Positions 8,749-18,290 of a DNA stretch of 64,000 nt are shown one piece after another (positions within the stretch are counted from its first letter, which is position 1; each line of letters opens with the position of its first letter). The DNA is taken from the NCBI GenBank assembly GCA_902495245.1, contig CABUWI010000001.1:124001-188000 (forward strand), written 5' to 3'. Both the position numbers and the translations under genes were made by a program. This stretch comes from an uncultured Porphyromonadaceae bacterium. Its GTDB lineage: Bacteria; Bacteroidota; Bacteroidia; Bacteroidales; Muribaculaceae. A model generated the notes under the pieces. That model made no database searches and was not told where the DNA came from. It saw only the letters and a list, made by a program, of their open reading frames with translations.

Positions 8749-8759
8749 CGTCTTTACTA

Positions 8760-10385
8760 CTATTTAATGGAATCGTTTTTTACTGCATTCTCAACGGCCT
8801 CAGTGGCAATAGTATCTGACACAACCGGAGCAGACAAGTCCGTGGATTGAACAGATTCAATATATGCGGGTGGAGTTTGAATCTGTGTTTCTTTAGGGAA
8901 GAAATAGACCACGACATTGAAAATACAAGCAACCGCGATTATTACGAGAGCTGAAATTACAGTCCATTTCATCCATGATGGCATTGATTCTCCAGTCGCA
9001 ATAATAGTACCTTCTTCTCCACTTATGTGCGCTGTTAGTTTATTGGTCTGCATTGATTGTTTCAAAGCAAAAGAAATATCGGAGGCCAACTTAGCATTGG
9101 ATTTCTCCATCTTATCAATTAGCTTATCCAAACGAACGGGTATGGAGGATATTTCTTCGAGTTGTTTGGTCAATTGGGGCATGTGAGACATTTGCGCACT
9201 GAACTGAGCGTTCAACTGAGTCATAAATCTCTCAAACGCTTCTTTCTCTTCCTCAAGTATTTTCTTGAAATGCTCGCTTTGTTCTACAAAACGCTTCTGC
9301 ATTTCATTTACATTTTCAGAAGTAGATTCTTTGATGTTTTCTAAGGATTCCTGAAGTGTCCTATCTGCGTCTGCGGTTGTTTTAGCAATTTCGCTCTTAT
9401 GGCGTCGGAAGAAATCTCTTATTTCTTCAAGAATATGAAGCCTATCTGCCTGTTCTCCAAACTGGGATTCAAATCTATGAATTGCAGTTGTATAGCCTTC
9501 AATGTCATTAAGATACTCATTAAATGCTTCCAGTTTGTCAGTACACTCTTTAAGTTCTTGAAGCACACGCACATTTGCTTTAGCCATCTTCATGACATCC
9601 ATGTCATGAACCGCTTTGATTATATCTGCTTGTATTGCGTATGATTGATTTACAGCATTAAGAGCATTGCCAAGATTGGAAGTATTCTCCCTGAAAGTAT
9701 TATTAAACTTATTCAGATTCTTGACAAGGTTATTCAATGCTTGGGATGTGTCTGACGGCAGTTCCGGAAGGAGTTCAGATTGCATCCATGCAAGAAAAGA
9801 GTTTTTGCCATTCTCTTCTTTAAGCTTACAACGCTTAAACAGTAGTGAATTTGCAGTTGTGAGCAATATGCCAATAATTGAAGCCAGCATAGCCCATGCC
9901 ACACCACTAAGCAATGCGTTGATACCTAATGCTGCGTTCTCGGACGCAACATTTATTACTCCACCTGAACTACCCATCAGTGTGAGGATAGCATCTGACC
10001 TCAATAAGTCAGTAAGACCGATGATGACCCCCGCCATTGTTCCGGCCAAACCCCAGTATAATGGGATTGGAGTTTGTGTTGCAATATCATTTTCTACTGA
10101 ATCACAGTGTCGGTCAACTGCATCTTTAAGTAGCCCGAAATCAATAACTGAGCCTGAGTTATTTCCAAGATACTTGTTGATTGAGTTCTTTATAGACTCG
10201 AAAATCGTATTTCCAGCTCCATAAACTCCATCAACAAGATTTGTTTGTTCATTACGTCTGAGGCGCCACGAAGATTCTTCAGAGAAGATCTTACTGAATT
10301 GATTCATTCGCAATAGATTCTTTACGAAAAAGAAAATCTGAATGCAAATGATTGCTATGATAATAATTGGTACTAATGCGTGCAT
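8760..10385 (-). CDS. MotA/ExbB/ZorA-like channel protein with long coiled-coil tail
   Basis: A 541-residue protein. Membrane helices are at about 3-22, 106-124 (TPIPLYWGLAGTMAGV, the ZorA/MotA signature) and 154-178. A long helical, coiled-coil region (about 200-455) follows, as in ZorA tails that reach into the cytoplasm. An extra helix near 474-494 and a 46-residue tail are unusual and would bring the C-terminus back to the periplasm. With the MotB-like partner downstream it should form an ion-driven stator complex (inference from family). Gaps are 4 and 11 bases. Confidence 0.78.
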   Translation of the reverse strand: MHALVPIIIIAIICIQIFFFVKNLLRMNQFSKIFSEESSWRLRRNEQTNLVDGVYGAGNTIFESIKNSINKYLGNNSGSVIDFGLLKDAVDRHCDSVENDIATQTPIPLYWGLAGTMAGVIIGLTDLLRSDAILTLMGSSGGVINVASENAALGINALLSGVAWAMLASIIGILLTTANSLLFKRCKLKEENGKNSFLAWMQSELLPELPSDTSQALNNLVKNLNKFNNTFRENTSNLGNALNAVNQSYAIQADIIKAVHDMDVMKMAKANVRVLQELKECTDKLEAFNEYLNDIEGYTTAIHRFESQFGEQADRLHILEEIRDFFRRHKSEIAKTTADADRTLQESLENIKESTSENVNEMQKRFVEQSEHFKKILEEEKEAFERFMTQLNAQFSAQMSHMPQLTKQLEEISSIPVRLDKLIDKMEKSNAKLASDISFALKQSMQTNKLTAHISGEEGTIIATGESMPSWMKWTVISALVIIAVACIFNVVVYFFPKETQIQTPPAYIESVQSTDLSAPVVSDTIATEAVENAVKNDSIK

Positions 10386-10389
10386 TTTA

Positions 10390-11328
10390 CTATCTGGTTA
10401 GAGCGACTAACGCTTTCTGTGTTATATACCATCTATTTCCTTCAAACTTAGCGATACCGGGCTTGATGACTTTCGCTTGATTAGCCTCTTGAAGACTGCA
10501 ACCCTCAAAATCGACAGCTAATTTAGCCGCATCAGTATGCAACAAAGTTTCAAGCTCAGCATGGGTGTTTAACAGTGGTTCAAAACTGGCAACATTGTTT
10601 TTTTCTTCAGCAGAAAAACGAGCTTCAGAATCTCGTGCTGTAAGGAAGCTTCTGAAGTAACCTCTATCCGCCTGAGTTGGTTGTCCGAAATACCCTTTTT
10701 GAGTTTCTACAACAGGTACAGGTGTAGGTGTCGGTTTAGGGGTATATGGCGAGACTCTATTATCATCGAAAGCATTTTTAGTTCTTTTGAGTGCTTTTAC
10801 CTCATCTTCAAGAATCCTTAGCCTTGATTTCAATTGGTAATAATCATCGGAACCATTTTGACGGGGTGTCGGTGCAAAACGGCTATCTGTCGATTGCTTG
10901 AGATTATAGATGTCGTTGCCGTGTTTATCCAGTCTCCTGTTAAACTTGGATGCTTTAGCAAGAGCTACAATAGCAATTACTAACGAAATTATACCAAGAA
11001 CAAGAGATATGAGCAGACACAATTTGTTGCTAGATTCTTGCTCCTTAAGATTCTTAATCTCATCTTCATATTTATCTGCACGGTTAGAGCTATCACCAAT
11101 TTGCTTCTTAAGATTTTCAATGTTGTGTTTCATTGAATCCAATTCAAGTATATTGATTGGTGCAATAGTGAGATTCTCCCCTTTAGCCGTAGAAGCTGGA
11201 GTTTCTTGATTATCCGACGTAACGGGATAATTCTGATTATTAGGAGCCGCCTCGTCCTCACACGAGGTTAGTAATAGTCCTCCTGCAATGAGGGCTAATA
11301 CAACAGTTCGTATATTGAATGCTTTCAT
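10390..11328 (-). CDS. Coiled-coil lipoprotein with second membrane helix
   Basis: A 312-residue protein. It begins with a lipobox (LLTSC, Cys23), then a coiled coil (about 62-100), a strong hydrophobic helix (103-125), a second coiled coil (about 165-185), a Pro/Thr-rich linker (about 195-212) and a small C-terminal domain (255-312). The mixture of a lipoprotein signal and a later helix suggests either a two-anchor topology or that one of the two is not used. Its ATG overlaps the stop of the ATPase gene (TAATG), implying translational coupling. Family not recognised; likely a scaffold of the complex. Confidence 0.6.
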   Translation of the reverse strand: MKAFNIRTVVLALIAGGLLLTSCEDEAAPNNQNYPVTSDNQETPASTAKGENLTIAPINILELDSMKHNIENLKKQIGDSSNRADKYEDEIKNLKEQESSNKLCLLISLVLGIISLVIAIVALAKASKFNRRLDKHGNDIYNLKQSTDSRFAPTPRQNGSDDYYQLKSRLRILEDEVKALKRTKNAFDDNRVSPYTPKPTPTPVPVVETQKGYFGQPTQADRGYFRSFLTARDSEARFSAEEKNNVASFEPLLNTHAELETLLHTDAAKLAVDFEGCSLQEANQAKVIKPGIAKFEGNRWYITQKALVALTR

Positions 11329-14300
11329 TATTGACCTTTCAATATTTTGTATATTTCGTTTGACATAGACTGAAGAACACCCTTAATGGGATAGAAGAAG
11401 AACGTTTCTTCAATTACATCATCTTCTTCGGTTTCCTCTTGACGTTGTGCGATGCCCTTGTCAAGGAAGGTGTTCAAATCCTTCTTAGCGGCTTCGTGTG
11501 CAGCTTTTAGGGCGGATGTTTTTAATCCGAAGTTTTTGTCGAAATTGAAAGCATTGTTCATTTCAACGAAAACAAAATCAAAGAAATCTTCAACAGCCTT
11601 TACTGTATTTTCTTTGTATTTCTCAGATATCGTGCGGTAAGTGTCACTATTAGTGATAACTCCAGTGCAGTCACTTTTAAAAACGATAGTTTTATCTCTG
11701 ATGTCGTCTTCTTCTGCGCCAATGAGACCACCTTTGCAAGTGGAATCTTTAGGATTAGAATCTTTTTCAAGCCCTAAGAGTTCCAACTCTTTTCCGTAAG
11801 GTTTACCAATGACTTTTTCAAAGATTAGTTTTGTGTACTTTGCAAGAATCTTAGAATCTGTGGTAATAACCCGAATCACCTTACTACCATTACCACTGAA
11901 CGATATGTGTCGCGGAACATCAAGACCTAACGCTTTAGTGATTTGCGCGATATGGTATATGATAGAAGTATAGAATACGATAAAGACAATCTTGAAATCT
12001 TCATCCTCTTGTAGCAGGTAGTTGAAGTCAAGAGCTTTTCCGTTAATCCCTACTTTCTTCGGGATAGTGTTATCCTTAAGTCCAAAGAGGAAGGATGCCA
12101 TATTCGATGGGCGATGATTGTTGGCGCTATTGAACACTCGTACAAGCTCTGAAAGATTCTTTTCTTCCAGAAGTTTCAATATTTCACCTTTGTGCCAATC
12201 AACAATACCATTGTTGTCGTCAAGGTCAGAGAATGAATTCTCAAAAAGTGCGTTAGACGCAAAGCGGAAAGATGTCACATGATGGATGGATTTATCTTTC
12301 GCAAACGCGATGTCTGTGGTCCCTCCACCGATATCAACGTTGACAAGGCTTGTCGCGGTTGCATAACGCTTAAAGAAATACTGGATAGGAGCTGCTGACT
12401 CAGTCATATAATTTGTCACTCCATCTCCAAAGTATTCCTTGTAAGCATCGTCCCAAGTTTCTTTGAGCCGGCGTAAGCGTTTGGGAGCCATACTTATCGG
12501 ATAGAACCAGGTGATTTTGGTATGCTTGAGATCACCATTGTTCAACAAAACCTTGTTACGGATAATGAGCATAAGGCAGCGGACATAGGCTTCCATAACC
12601 CGAAGATCATCTCCATTACCCCATTTGATATTGTACTTCAAATTGTTGTATGGTAGATCTGCTCTCTTATCATAGGTGAATGGCAGATTTACTAAGTTGA
12701 AAGGATTTACATCCTCACTCCAATCTACCGTTTTTGAACAAGAGAGAACCGTTCTTGTTGGGAAAGAGTAATCATCACAACCTATTTCCTCAGGAAGAAA
12801 ATCACGTTCAATGAGTTCGGTCTCTTCAAGTAAATCCTCAAAAAATCCGTATTCATTTTTTGTGGGTGTAAACATCTCACAAAGTTGACGGTCAGCTTTT
12901 GAGAATCCGAAGACCTGAGGCTTATCTTGCCCCTTACGGTACTCGATATGGGTATTGGATGTTCCCAAGTCTACTGCAAATTCAAACTGCTCAACGTTTC
13001 TTTGCTGTTTGAATATCGGTACTATGATACCGCAGTAACCATGATGATTGCGAACTTGGATATAATCAAAGTTCTCGCCTTTGACAAGATAGTTATTCGC
13101 TTTAGTAAGGTATTGCTGATCCTCGTTTCTACAATCTGATGCGTTCGGAAGTATTTTCTCAGCCCCTTTATAGAAGATAAACTCCGTTTTTGACGACGAA
13201 GCTTGTACGCAAGATATATTGTAGATAGCGTCTTCAGGATTGTTGAAACGAATCTGCGGCATGATGAAACCGGTGAATTTCATCTCGGCAATATTGCCTG
13301 CGTTATTTTTTACATCCGCTGAGCTATTGTTGTAGTACAAACGTGTGTACTCGATGTAAGATACATTTCCAGCACCTTTGATAGGAATACGCAGTGTGAC
13401 AGAAATTGAATCTCCCGCAAGAAGTTTCATCTCAAACATTGGTTTCCCATCTGCCATGACATCTCTTAGTTCATCAACAGTAAAGTATTTGAAGAACGAA
13501 GGTGTTATTGGTAATAAAAAAGCAATTTCCGACTTATCAATATGTATGCGTCCATCGAAGTAATTGGTGTTATTCAAAGTATGGGGTACTTTGATAATCG
13601 TTTCTTCGAGGAAATCACTTATGGTAAGATATGGATGTAACGAACCCTCAAATGGGAGCACTCGTTTCGCCAAGTCTAACTCCGTATCTTGGAAAGGTGC
13701 CTTATTGGTTTTACCCCACTTACCTGTTGTATATTGGAGGTCGCTATACCTATTACCAGCTTCAATGGGAAGAACCAATGGTTCCTCTGAAGATATAGTA
13801 GATTTGATTACAAAATCACTCTGAGCATTGACGGGTCGGCTTGATTTCTTATACAAGTTATGTCCAAGAACCTCGACCAAATCACTTTGGTTGACATCTG
13901 CTACATCTATAGAGTCGAAGTCATCAAGTGCAACCGCAGTTATGCTGTTGAGTTGGTTCTTTTTTATTTGATCAGGAATGGCCTTGTAGGTTGCATTCAA
14001 ATATGTATCAACTTCCGGGAAAAGACCAGCAAAATTTGGAATTGCTTTGCGGAGTGCGAAGAGATACTTAATGAATTCGAAGTCTCGCTTGTAGAGGGGC
14101 TGATAATCGCTATCAAAAGGCTTATCCTCGCCAAAGAAGATATTATTGACATAGCTCAAATCATTTGCATTACTGAAAAATAATGTAGCAGGAGATGTCG
14201 CGCCAATGATATTGAGTTCATCTGGTCCTTCAACATAGTTCAGCAAATACAGATTGTGCAGCTGACCGAAATTGTATGTTTTTGAATCGGACACCATGTA

Positions 14301-14717
14301 CTTGTCAAGTGCATCAGCAAGATACTGATGACCAGCAATACCGGAATTGCTCAGCTCGCTTAGCATGAGTTGAGGATCCCATTTGATTATCTCTACTTTT
14401 CCGCTGTACTTATCGATATTGAAGAATATTTCAGCAACATCAAGAGTATCGGAAACCATTTTGTGAAAGATAGTATTTCCGTCAAGATCTGCTCTTTTTG
14501 TTCTTTTATCCGGTTTACACACCTCTTTAAAAGCCGTTTTGATTAGATCAATTCGCGCGAAAGGTGATGGAATCGAAGTAATTTCGTGACGTGCAGAAGC
14601 TCCATCGGGATCTTCAATGGTGTCGCGACTCGCTGAGTTGTAGGGGAAAGTTGGACTGTTGTTCCAGTCCTCATAGGTAGAAGTACCTTCCTTATATAAT
14701 CGGAATATCTTTGACAT
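11328..14717 (-). CDS. Large protein with C-terminal Hsp70/actin-type (ASKHA) ATPase domain
   Basis: A 1129-residue protein without signal peptide. The second half has the ASKHA nucleotide-binding pattern: phosphate-1 loop DLGTSNT (583-589), phosphate-2 loop DIGGGTTD (795-802) and an adenosine-type FSGNGSKV near 940. The first 580 residues are not recognised and look mixed beta-rich. Size and late ATPase loops recall SrfB-type proteins, but I cannot confirm that family. It lies 5 bases after the tubulin-like gene and overlaps the lipoprotein gene by one base. An ATP-driven filament or chaperone-like switch in the cytoplasm is inferred. Confidence 0.72.
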   Translation of the reverse strand: MSKIFRLYKEGTSTYEDWNNSPTFPYNSASRDTIEDPDGASARHEITSIPSPFARIDLIKTAFKEVCKPDKRTKRADLDGNTIFHKMVSDTLDVAEIFFNIDKYSGKVEIIKWDPQLMLSELSNSGIAGHQYLADALDKYMVSDSKTYNFGQLHNLYLLNYVEGPDELNIIGATSPATLFFSNANDLSYVNNIFFGEDKPFDSDYQPLYKRDFEFIKYLFALRKAIPNFAGLFPEVDTYLNATYKAIPDQIKKNQLNSITAVALDDFDSIDVADVNQSDLVEVLGHNLYKKSSRPVNAQSDFVIKSTISSEEPLVLPIEAGNRYSDLQYTTGKWGKTNKAPFQDTELDLAKRVLPFEGSLHPYLTISDFLEETIIKVPHTLNNTNYFDGRIHIDKSEIAFLLPITPSFFKYFTVDELRDVMADGKPMFEMKLLAGDSISVTLRIPIKGAGNVSYIEYTRLYYNNSSADVKNNAGNIAEMKFTGFIMPQIRFNNPEDAIYNISCVQASSSKTEFIFYKGAEKILPNASDCRNEDQQYLTKANNYLVKGENFDYIQVRNHHGYCGIIVPIFKQQRNVEQFEFAVDLGTSNTHIEYRKGQDKPQVFGFSKADRQLCEMFTPTKNEYGFFEDLLEETELIERDFLPEEIGCDDYSFPTRTVLSCSKTVDWSEDVNPFNLVNLPFTYDKRADLPYNNLKYNIKWGNGDDLRVMEAYVRCLMLIIRNKVLLNNGDLKHTKITWFYPISMAPKRLRRLKETWDDAYKEYFGDGVTNYMTESAAPIQYFFKRYATATSLVNVDIGGGTTDIAFAKDKSIHHVTSFRFASNALFENSFSDLDDNNGIVDWHKGEILKLLEEKNLSELVRVFNSANNHRPSNMASFLFGLKDNTIPKKVGINGKALDFNYLLQEDEDFKIVFIVFYTSIIYHIAQITKALGLDVPRHISFSGNGSKVIRVITTDSKILAKYTKLIFEKVIGKPYGKELELLGLEKDSNPKDSTCKGGLIGAEEDDIRDKTIVFKSDCTGVITNSDTYRTISEKYKENTVKAVEDFFDFVFVEMNNAFNFDKNFGLKTSALKAAHEAAKKDLNTFLDKGIAQRQEETEEDDVIEETFFFYPIKGVLQSMSNEIYKILKGQ

Positions 14718-14722
14718 ATTCG

Positions 14723-16117
14723 TTAGTTGCTTAATTTTTCCGAAACGAGTTTATGAGTTCCGAGATAGAACATTTCCAAAAATTTATTTTCTTTCCCTTT
14801 GCTTTTACAATTCCTGACAGCAGAGTTGAGGCGATCCATCACGAGTGTGTAGTCAGAGAATTTACTGAAAATCTTTTTGGGCTTAACTCCTGTAATGAGA
14901 TCAAATGGCTTGTCACCACATGTGGCGTTAAATAAATCTAGAGAACGTTTATTCTCCTTCATCTCTTTTAGCCACTCGTTGTATTTATGGAAAAAGGCAT
15001 CGAGATCGCAGTAGAACATTCCACTATAGAAGTCCTCGAAGTTGCCTTTATTCGCATTAAAGGAGGCCGATTGAAATGTATCAGCTTTATATGTTAAAGC
15101 ATTCGCCATCATAGTGAACTGCACAAGAGGCTTATAAAGCATTTCACGCATTTTACGATAGAACGAGTCGAATGACACCGAGCCACCAACTTCCTTAATG
15201 CCCAATTCCATATTAGCAGGAGCCATAAATTGAGAATTAGAGAAGTTAACAATAGCAGTTGCGCCCAAGAACTCAATCAAATGAGCATCGTTACGTTGTG
15301 ACGAACCGCCTTCATGATTCTCATATGTTTTAGAGACATCATCAGCAAGGTAGTAAAGAGCATCGATAGAACCATTTTTGCTGATGTTGTTCTCGTAATA
15401 CGCTAATGCGGATTTAGTCTTAGAAATGAAAGTAGATGAATCTATTTCACTTTCATCGTCTTGTTGAAGCTTGAAATATGGAAGGATGGTAACAGCCCCG
15501 ATCGTGGCTTTGTTAATCAAGTCATGATTGGGGAAATCAGTTCCGTTGCGAAGTGTTTTCAGAAGCAAAGGAAAACCACTGGCACCGGTTCCTCCAAAGA
15601 TAGAACTGATAATAAAAATCCTATCGCCATCGCTGAAAGCGTTGGCAAAGTCTTCAAAATCTGTTGAGTGGGCGATTTGGTTAAGAACGACACTACCGAT
15701 ATTCGGGTTCCCTTTGAAGCCCACTTCCATTGAGGATTGTAAGTTCTTGTCAGAGAAAAGCATTTTAGCCAAAGCTTTATTCGCTTTGGACATCGACGCG
15801 TATTCAATAAATTGTTGGAAAGATTTATCGTCTGTGTCGTTAATACGGAGAGTGTAGTTAGGATGGATTTGCTCTATTTCGGTTCTGAAAAAATTACTCT
15901 GATTGTCACTACTAAAATTAAGGTACTGGCGAATCGAGGAATAATTATTCAGCAAAGAAACAGTACGTGTCAAATCTGCATTTGCGGTGTCTGGATCGAT
16001 GATAATAGGGACTATTTCATCAGCTCCAAATTTGACACCTGAAGCTAACATCATTGTAAGTGAACGAAGCACACGAGAGCCGGTGCCTCCTATTCCAAAT
16101 ACGAAAATCTTTGACAT
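14723..16117 (-). CDS. Tubulin/FtsZ-like nucleotide-binding protein
   Basis: A 464-residue soluble protein. FGIGGTGSR (7-15) is the N-terminal glycine loop and Asp41 ends the second strand (PIIIDPDTAN). FGGTGASGFP (174-183) is close to the tubulin signature GGGTGSG. This fits the bacterial tubulin-like group (Pfam Tubulin_2) rather than true FtsZ, because the C-terminal half diverges. It sits between a membrane protein gene (4 bases) and the ASKHA ATPase gene (5 bases). GTP binding is well supported by the loops; polymerisation is only inferred. Confidence 0.75.
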   Translation of the reverse strand: MSKIFVFGIGGTGSRVLRSLTMMLASGVKFGADEIVPIIIDPDTANADLTRTVSLLNNYSSIRQYLNFSSDNQSNFFRTEIEQIHPNYTLRINDTDDKSFQQFIEYASMSKANKALAKMLFSDKNLQSSMEVGFKGNPNIGSVVLNQIAHSTDFEDFANAFSDGDRIFIISSIFGGTGASGFPLLLKTLRNGTDFPNHDLINKATIGAVTILPYFKLQQDDESEIDSSTFISKTKSALAYYENNISKNGSIDALYYLADDVSKTYENHEGGSSQRNDAHLIEFLGATAIVNFSNSQFMAPANMELGIKEVGGSVSFDSFYRKMREMLYKPLVQFTMMANALTYKADTFQSASFNANKGNFEDFYSGMFYCDLDAFFHKYNEWLKEMKENKRSLDLFNATCGDKPFDLITGVKPKKIFSKFSDYTLVMDRLNSAVRNCKSKGKENKFLEMFYLGTHKLVSEKLSN

Positions 16118-16121
16118 ATGA

Positions 16122-16580
16122 TTAAAATGGGGCGCGTGAGCAATTTGAACTCCACCATTTGAATATGAAGGAGAAAATGATAAATGCGAGTATTGAGAGA
16201 ATCATATTAGAAACTCCGAAACAAAGTATCTCAGACTCTCCAATATTCAGGGGAACTTGCAAATTTGTAGATGGATCAATAGTCACCATCTTATTATCAT
16301 AGTAATCTTTTAGCACCCATTGCCAACCAACTATAAAGTTGATAATGGCATTTATCCCTAAGAAGATCAGCCAGCCCCACCAGTTATTTAAGCGAGGATG
16401 ATTTACTGCATAATAATAGACCAACACCATTGCAAGGCTTATGCCAAACATGGTAAAGCCAATCCCTATAAAGGAATTGTTTGGTGATAGGGGGGAAGAT
16501 GATCCCCACATATATTCTGCAAGTTCAAGACCGAAAAAATCTTCAAACCAGCAATAGATGCTTCCGAAAAATTCGCCCAT
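16122..16580 (-). CDS. Small membrane protein, three helices
   Basis: A 152-residue protein with membrane helices at about 37-57, 69-88 and 118-139, rich in aromatic residues, and a short basic C-terminus. No family recognised. Gaps of 3 and 4 bases to the vWA-like and tubulin-like genes mean it is co-expressed. It may anchor the tubulin-like protein to the membrane, which is only a suggestion from order. Confidence 0.55.
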   Translation of the reverse strand: MGEFFGSIYCWFEDFFGLELAEYMWGSSSPLSPNNSFIGIGFTMFGISLAMVLVYYYAVNHPRLNNWWGWLIFLGINAIINFIVGWQWVLKDYYDNKMVTIDPSTNLQVPLNIGESEILCFGVSNMILSILAFIIFSFIFKWWSSNCSRAPF

Positions 16581-16583
16581 ATA

Positions 16584-17777
16584 TTATTTGCGTTTAATGT
16601 TAAAATTAAATGACGTGCTTACTTTCTCATTCTTATAGGCATCCGCTACACCTTGAATAAGATATTTTATACCTGTTGTTTTATTTATATTTTCTTGAAT
16701 GTTTACGCCAGTTTCATCATTTGCTTCTGAAACCCATGAAGGTATCTTCGGAGTATTAAATGTAAGGCAATCCTGAGCTATATTAGTACCTTTTGGAATT
16801 GTAAATCGAATAAAGTGAGAGTACTTACTTTTTGCATCGGAAATTGGGTAGATACCATCCACAACTATTGCAGAGTTATTAAAGGTGTAATTGCCCTTGT
16901 CTTGTATAACTCCATCAGGCTGCAAGGTAGTACGGAAGTCTGCTTGGATAGTAATATGATAATCTCCATGCGCAGGTACTATAATTTTACTTGTCAGGGA
17001 ATTATTAAAAATATCAAATGGCACATTTGATTGATTAGCAAATGCAACTATCCCTGAAAGATCATACTTTACTAATTGAGAGAATGGCACAGCAGCATTA
17101 AGTTTTGAAAGATAGTTCTTGTTGCCAAAAATCCAGATATAGTATGGACGCTTTACATCTTTAAGTATTTCAACCGCACCATTGGGATAGAAATATTTTC
17201 CATCAAAGTCAGATGAAAATTTTAATATTTCAACACCTAAATCAGGGACTCTCTTTTGAGCGTTAATTACCTCATCTTTGATACGTATTTCACAGTTCGT
17301 AAGAAATTTCTGAGCATTTTTTGCAGGCAAATCCAATATGCAATCAGATACGAACATACACACTGTAGTATCATTTACTTCATTGAGTACATCAGCAATC
17401 AAATCTCCTAAATCTGTATTTGACCTGTTCCCTCCTGCATTTTTGAATGCGGCTGGATTTAAAGCTTTGATATAGTTGGTAAGATTGCCAGTGTAAGGTA
17501 TCAACTTGCTGTTGATGTAATAAAGCTCGGTCTTTGAGGAAAGTCTATTGAGATCACTAATATAATCATACACAACATCTTTCAACTGAGAGCCATCACA
17601 CATATATCCATCCATACTGCCTGAGTTTTCAATGAAAACCTTGAGGTATGGATCCTGTGATGGCATAGCGGACGCCACAGGTGTGGCGCTAACCTCTATT
17701 TTGTCATGGCTACACCCTGTAACAGCCGCAAGGAGAATCACGGCAGAACAAAATAGTATATTTAAGGTCTGTTTCAT
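16584..17777 (-). CDS. von Willebrand factor A-like lipoprotein
   Basis: A 397-residue protein with a lipobox (AVTGC, Cys22). Residues about 44-235 look like a vWA domain: FIENSGSM (48-55) in the MIDAS position, Thr121 (SNTDLGDL) and Asp145 (FVSDCIL). The first MIDAS aspartate is a glutamate (Glu50). Residues about 250-397 form a second, beta-rich domain. It is the first gene of the array; its ATG is preceded by palindromic repeat R1, 28-43 bases upstream. vWA lipoproteins usually mediate metal-dependent protein contacts in the envelope. Confidence 0.7.
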   Translation of the reverse strand: MKQTLNILFCSAVILLAAVTGCSHDKIEVSATPVASAMPSQDPYLKVFIENSGSMDGYMCDGSQLKDVVYDYISDLNRLSSKTELYYINSKLIPYTGNLTNYIKALNPAAFKNAGGNRSNTDLGDLIADVLNEVNDTTVCMFVSDCILDLPAKNAQKFLTNCEIRIKDEVINAQKRVPDLGVEILKFSSDFDGKYFYPNGAVEILKDVKRPYYIWIFGNKNYLSKLNAAVPFSQLVKYDLSGIVAFANQSNVPFDIFNNSLTSKIIVPAHGDYHITIQADFRTTLQPDGVIQDKGNYTFNNSAIVVDGIYPISDAKSKYSHFIRFTIPKGTNIAQDCLTFNTPKIPSWVSEANDETGVNIQENINKTTGIKYLIQGVADAYKNEKVSTSFNFNIKRK

Positions 17778-17968
17778 TACTTAATGCTTGGTATATTTAG
17801 TAAGACTCTCTTGAAGAGAGATTTGGATTGTTCTCCAAGTATTGAGTTACAGGATATTACCAGTTTAGGCCCAATCATTAACTAAACAAATATCCCAGCA
17901 CATAAAGGAACCTGGCGCATTCCAGCATTTTGTGAACCGATTATGACACATATATCGGATTTTTTTAG

Positions 17969-17976
17969 TAACTTTG
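17969..17976 (+). promoter_or_regulatory. Bacteroidetes -7-like element before repeat R2
   Basis: TAACTTTG matches the -7 consensus TAnnTTTG. No clear -33 TTTG was found at 19-21 bases upstream. R2 begins 17 bases downstream, then CTAAACAA and a hairpin (TCCCTC/GAGGGA, 18042-18060). Read with one more base on each side, GTAACTTTGC also resembles the CTnDOT-type integration core GTAnnTTTGC, so an att role is an alternative. Confidence 0.4.
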
Positions 17977-18282
17977 CACTTGGATAAGTCTCTCTCTTCA
18001 AGAGATTTGGATAGATGCTAAACAACGAACATACAAAACTGTCCCTCGCAAATAGAGGGATGGCGACTGGTTGATATTTCATGGTTTCCATTGTCATAAT
18101 ATGATTGATTGGTAGAGCCTCTCTAAATTAGAGAATTGGATGCCATGTAATCATAATCTGTTCAGCTGTCTGCGACGACTATTAAACTTAATTTCCTAAA
18201 CAGCTGAGTGAATTCCACGAAGAATCCAGCATCATCATATATTTTTACTGGACTTAAGAGTGCTTATTCGCAGAAAAATGAC

Positions 18283-18290
18283 TAACTTTG
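18283..18290 (+). promoter_or_regulatory. Bacteroidetes -7-like element before repeat R4
   Basis: TAACTTTG in the same relation to R4 as the copy at 17969 has to R2, followed again by CTAAACAA and a 7-bp hairpin. The repeated layout (element, palindrome, CTAAACAA, hairpin) argues for a functional unit such as a short RNA or recombination site. Confidence 0.4.

Noticed and set aside
8116..10385. Canonical Zorya system
   Set aside because: Only the motor pair fits; no recognisable ZorC/ZorD or ZorE effector lies beside it, so naming the locus Zorya would over-claim.
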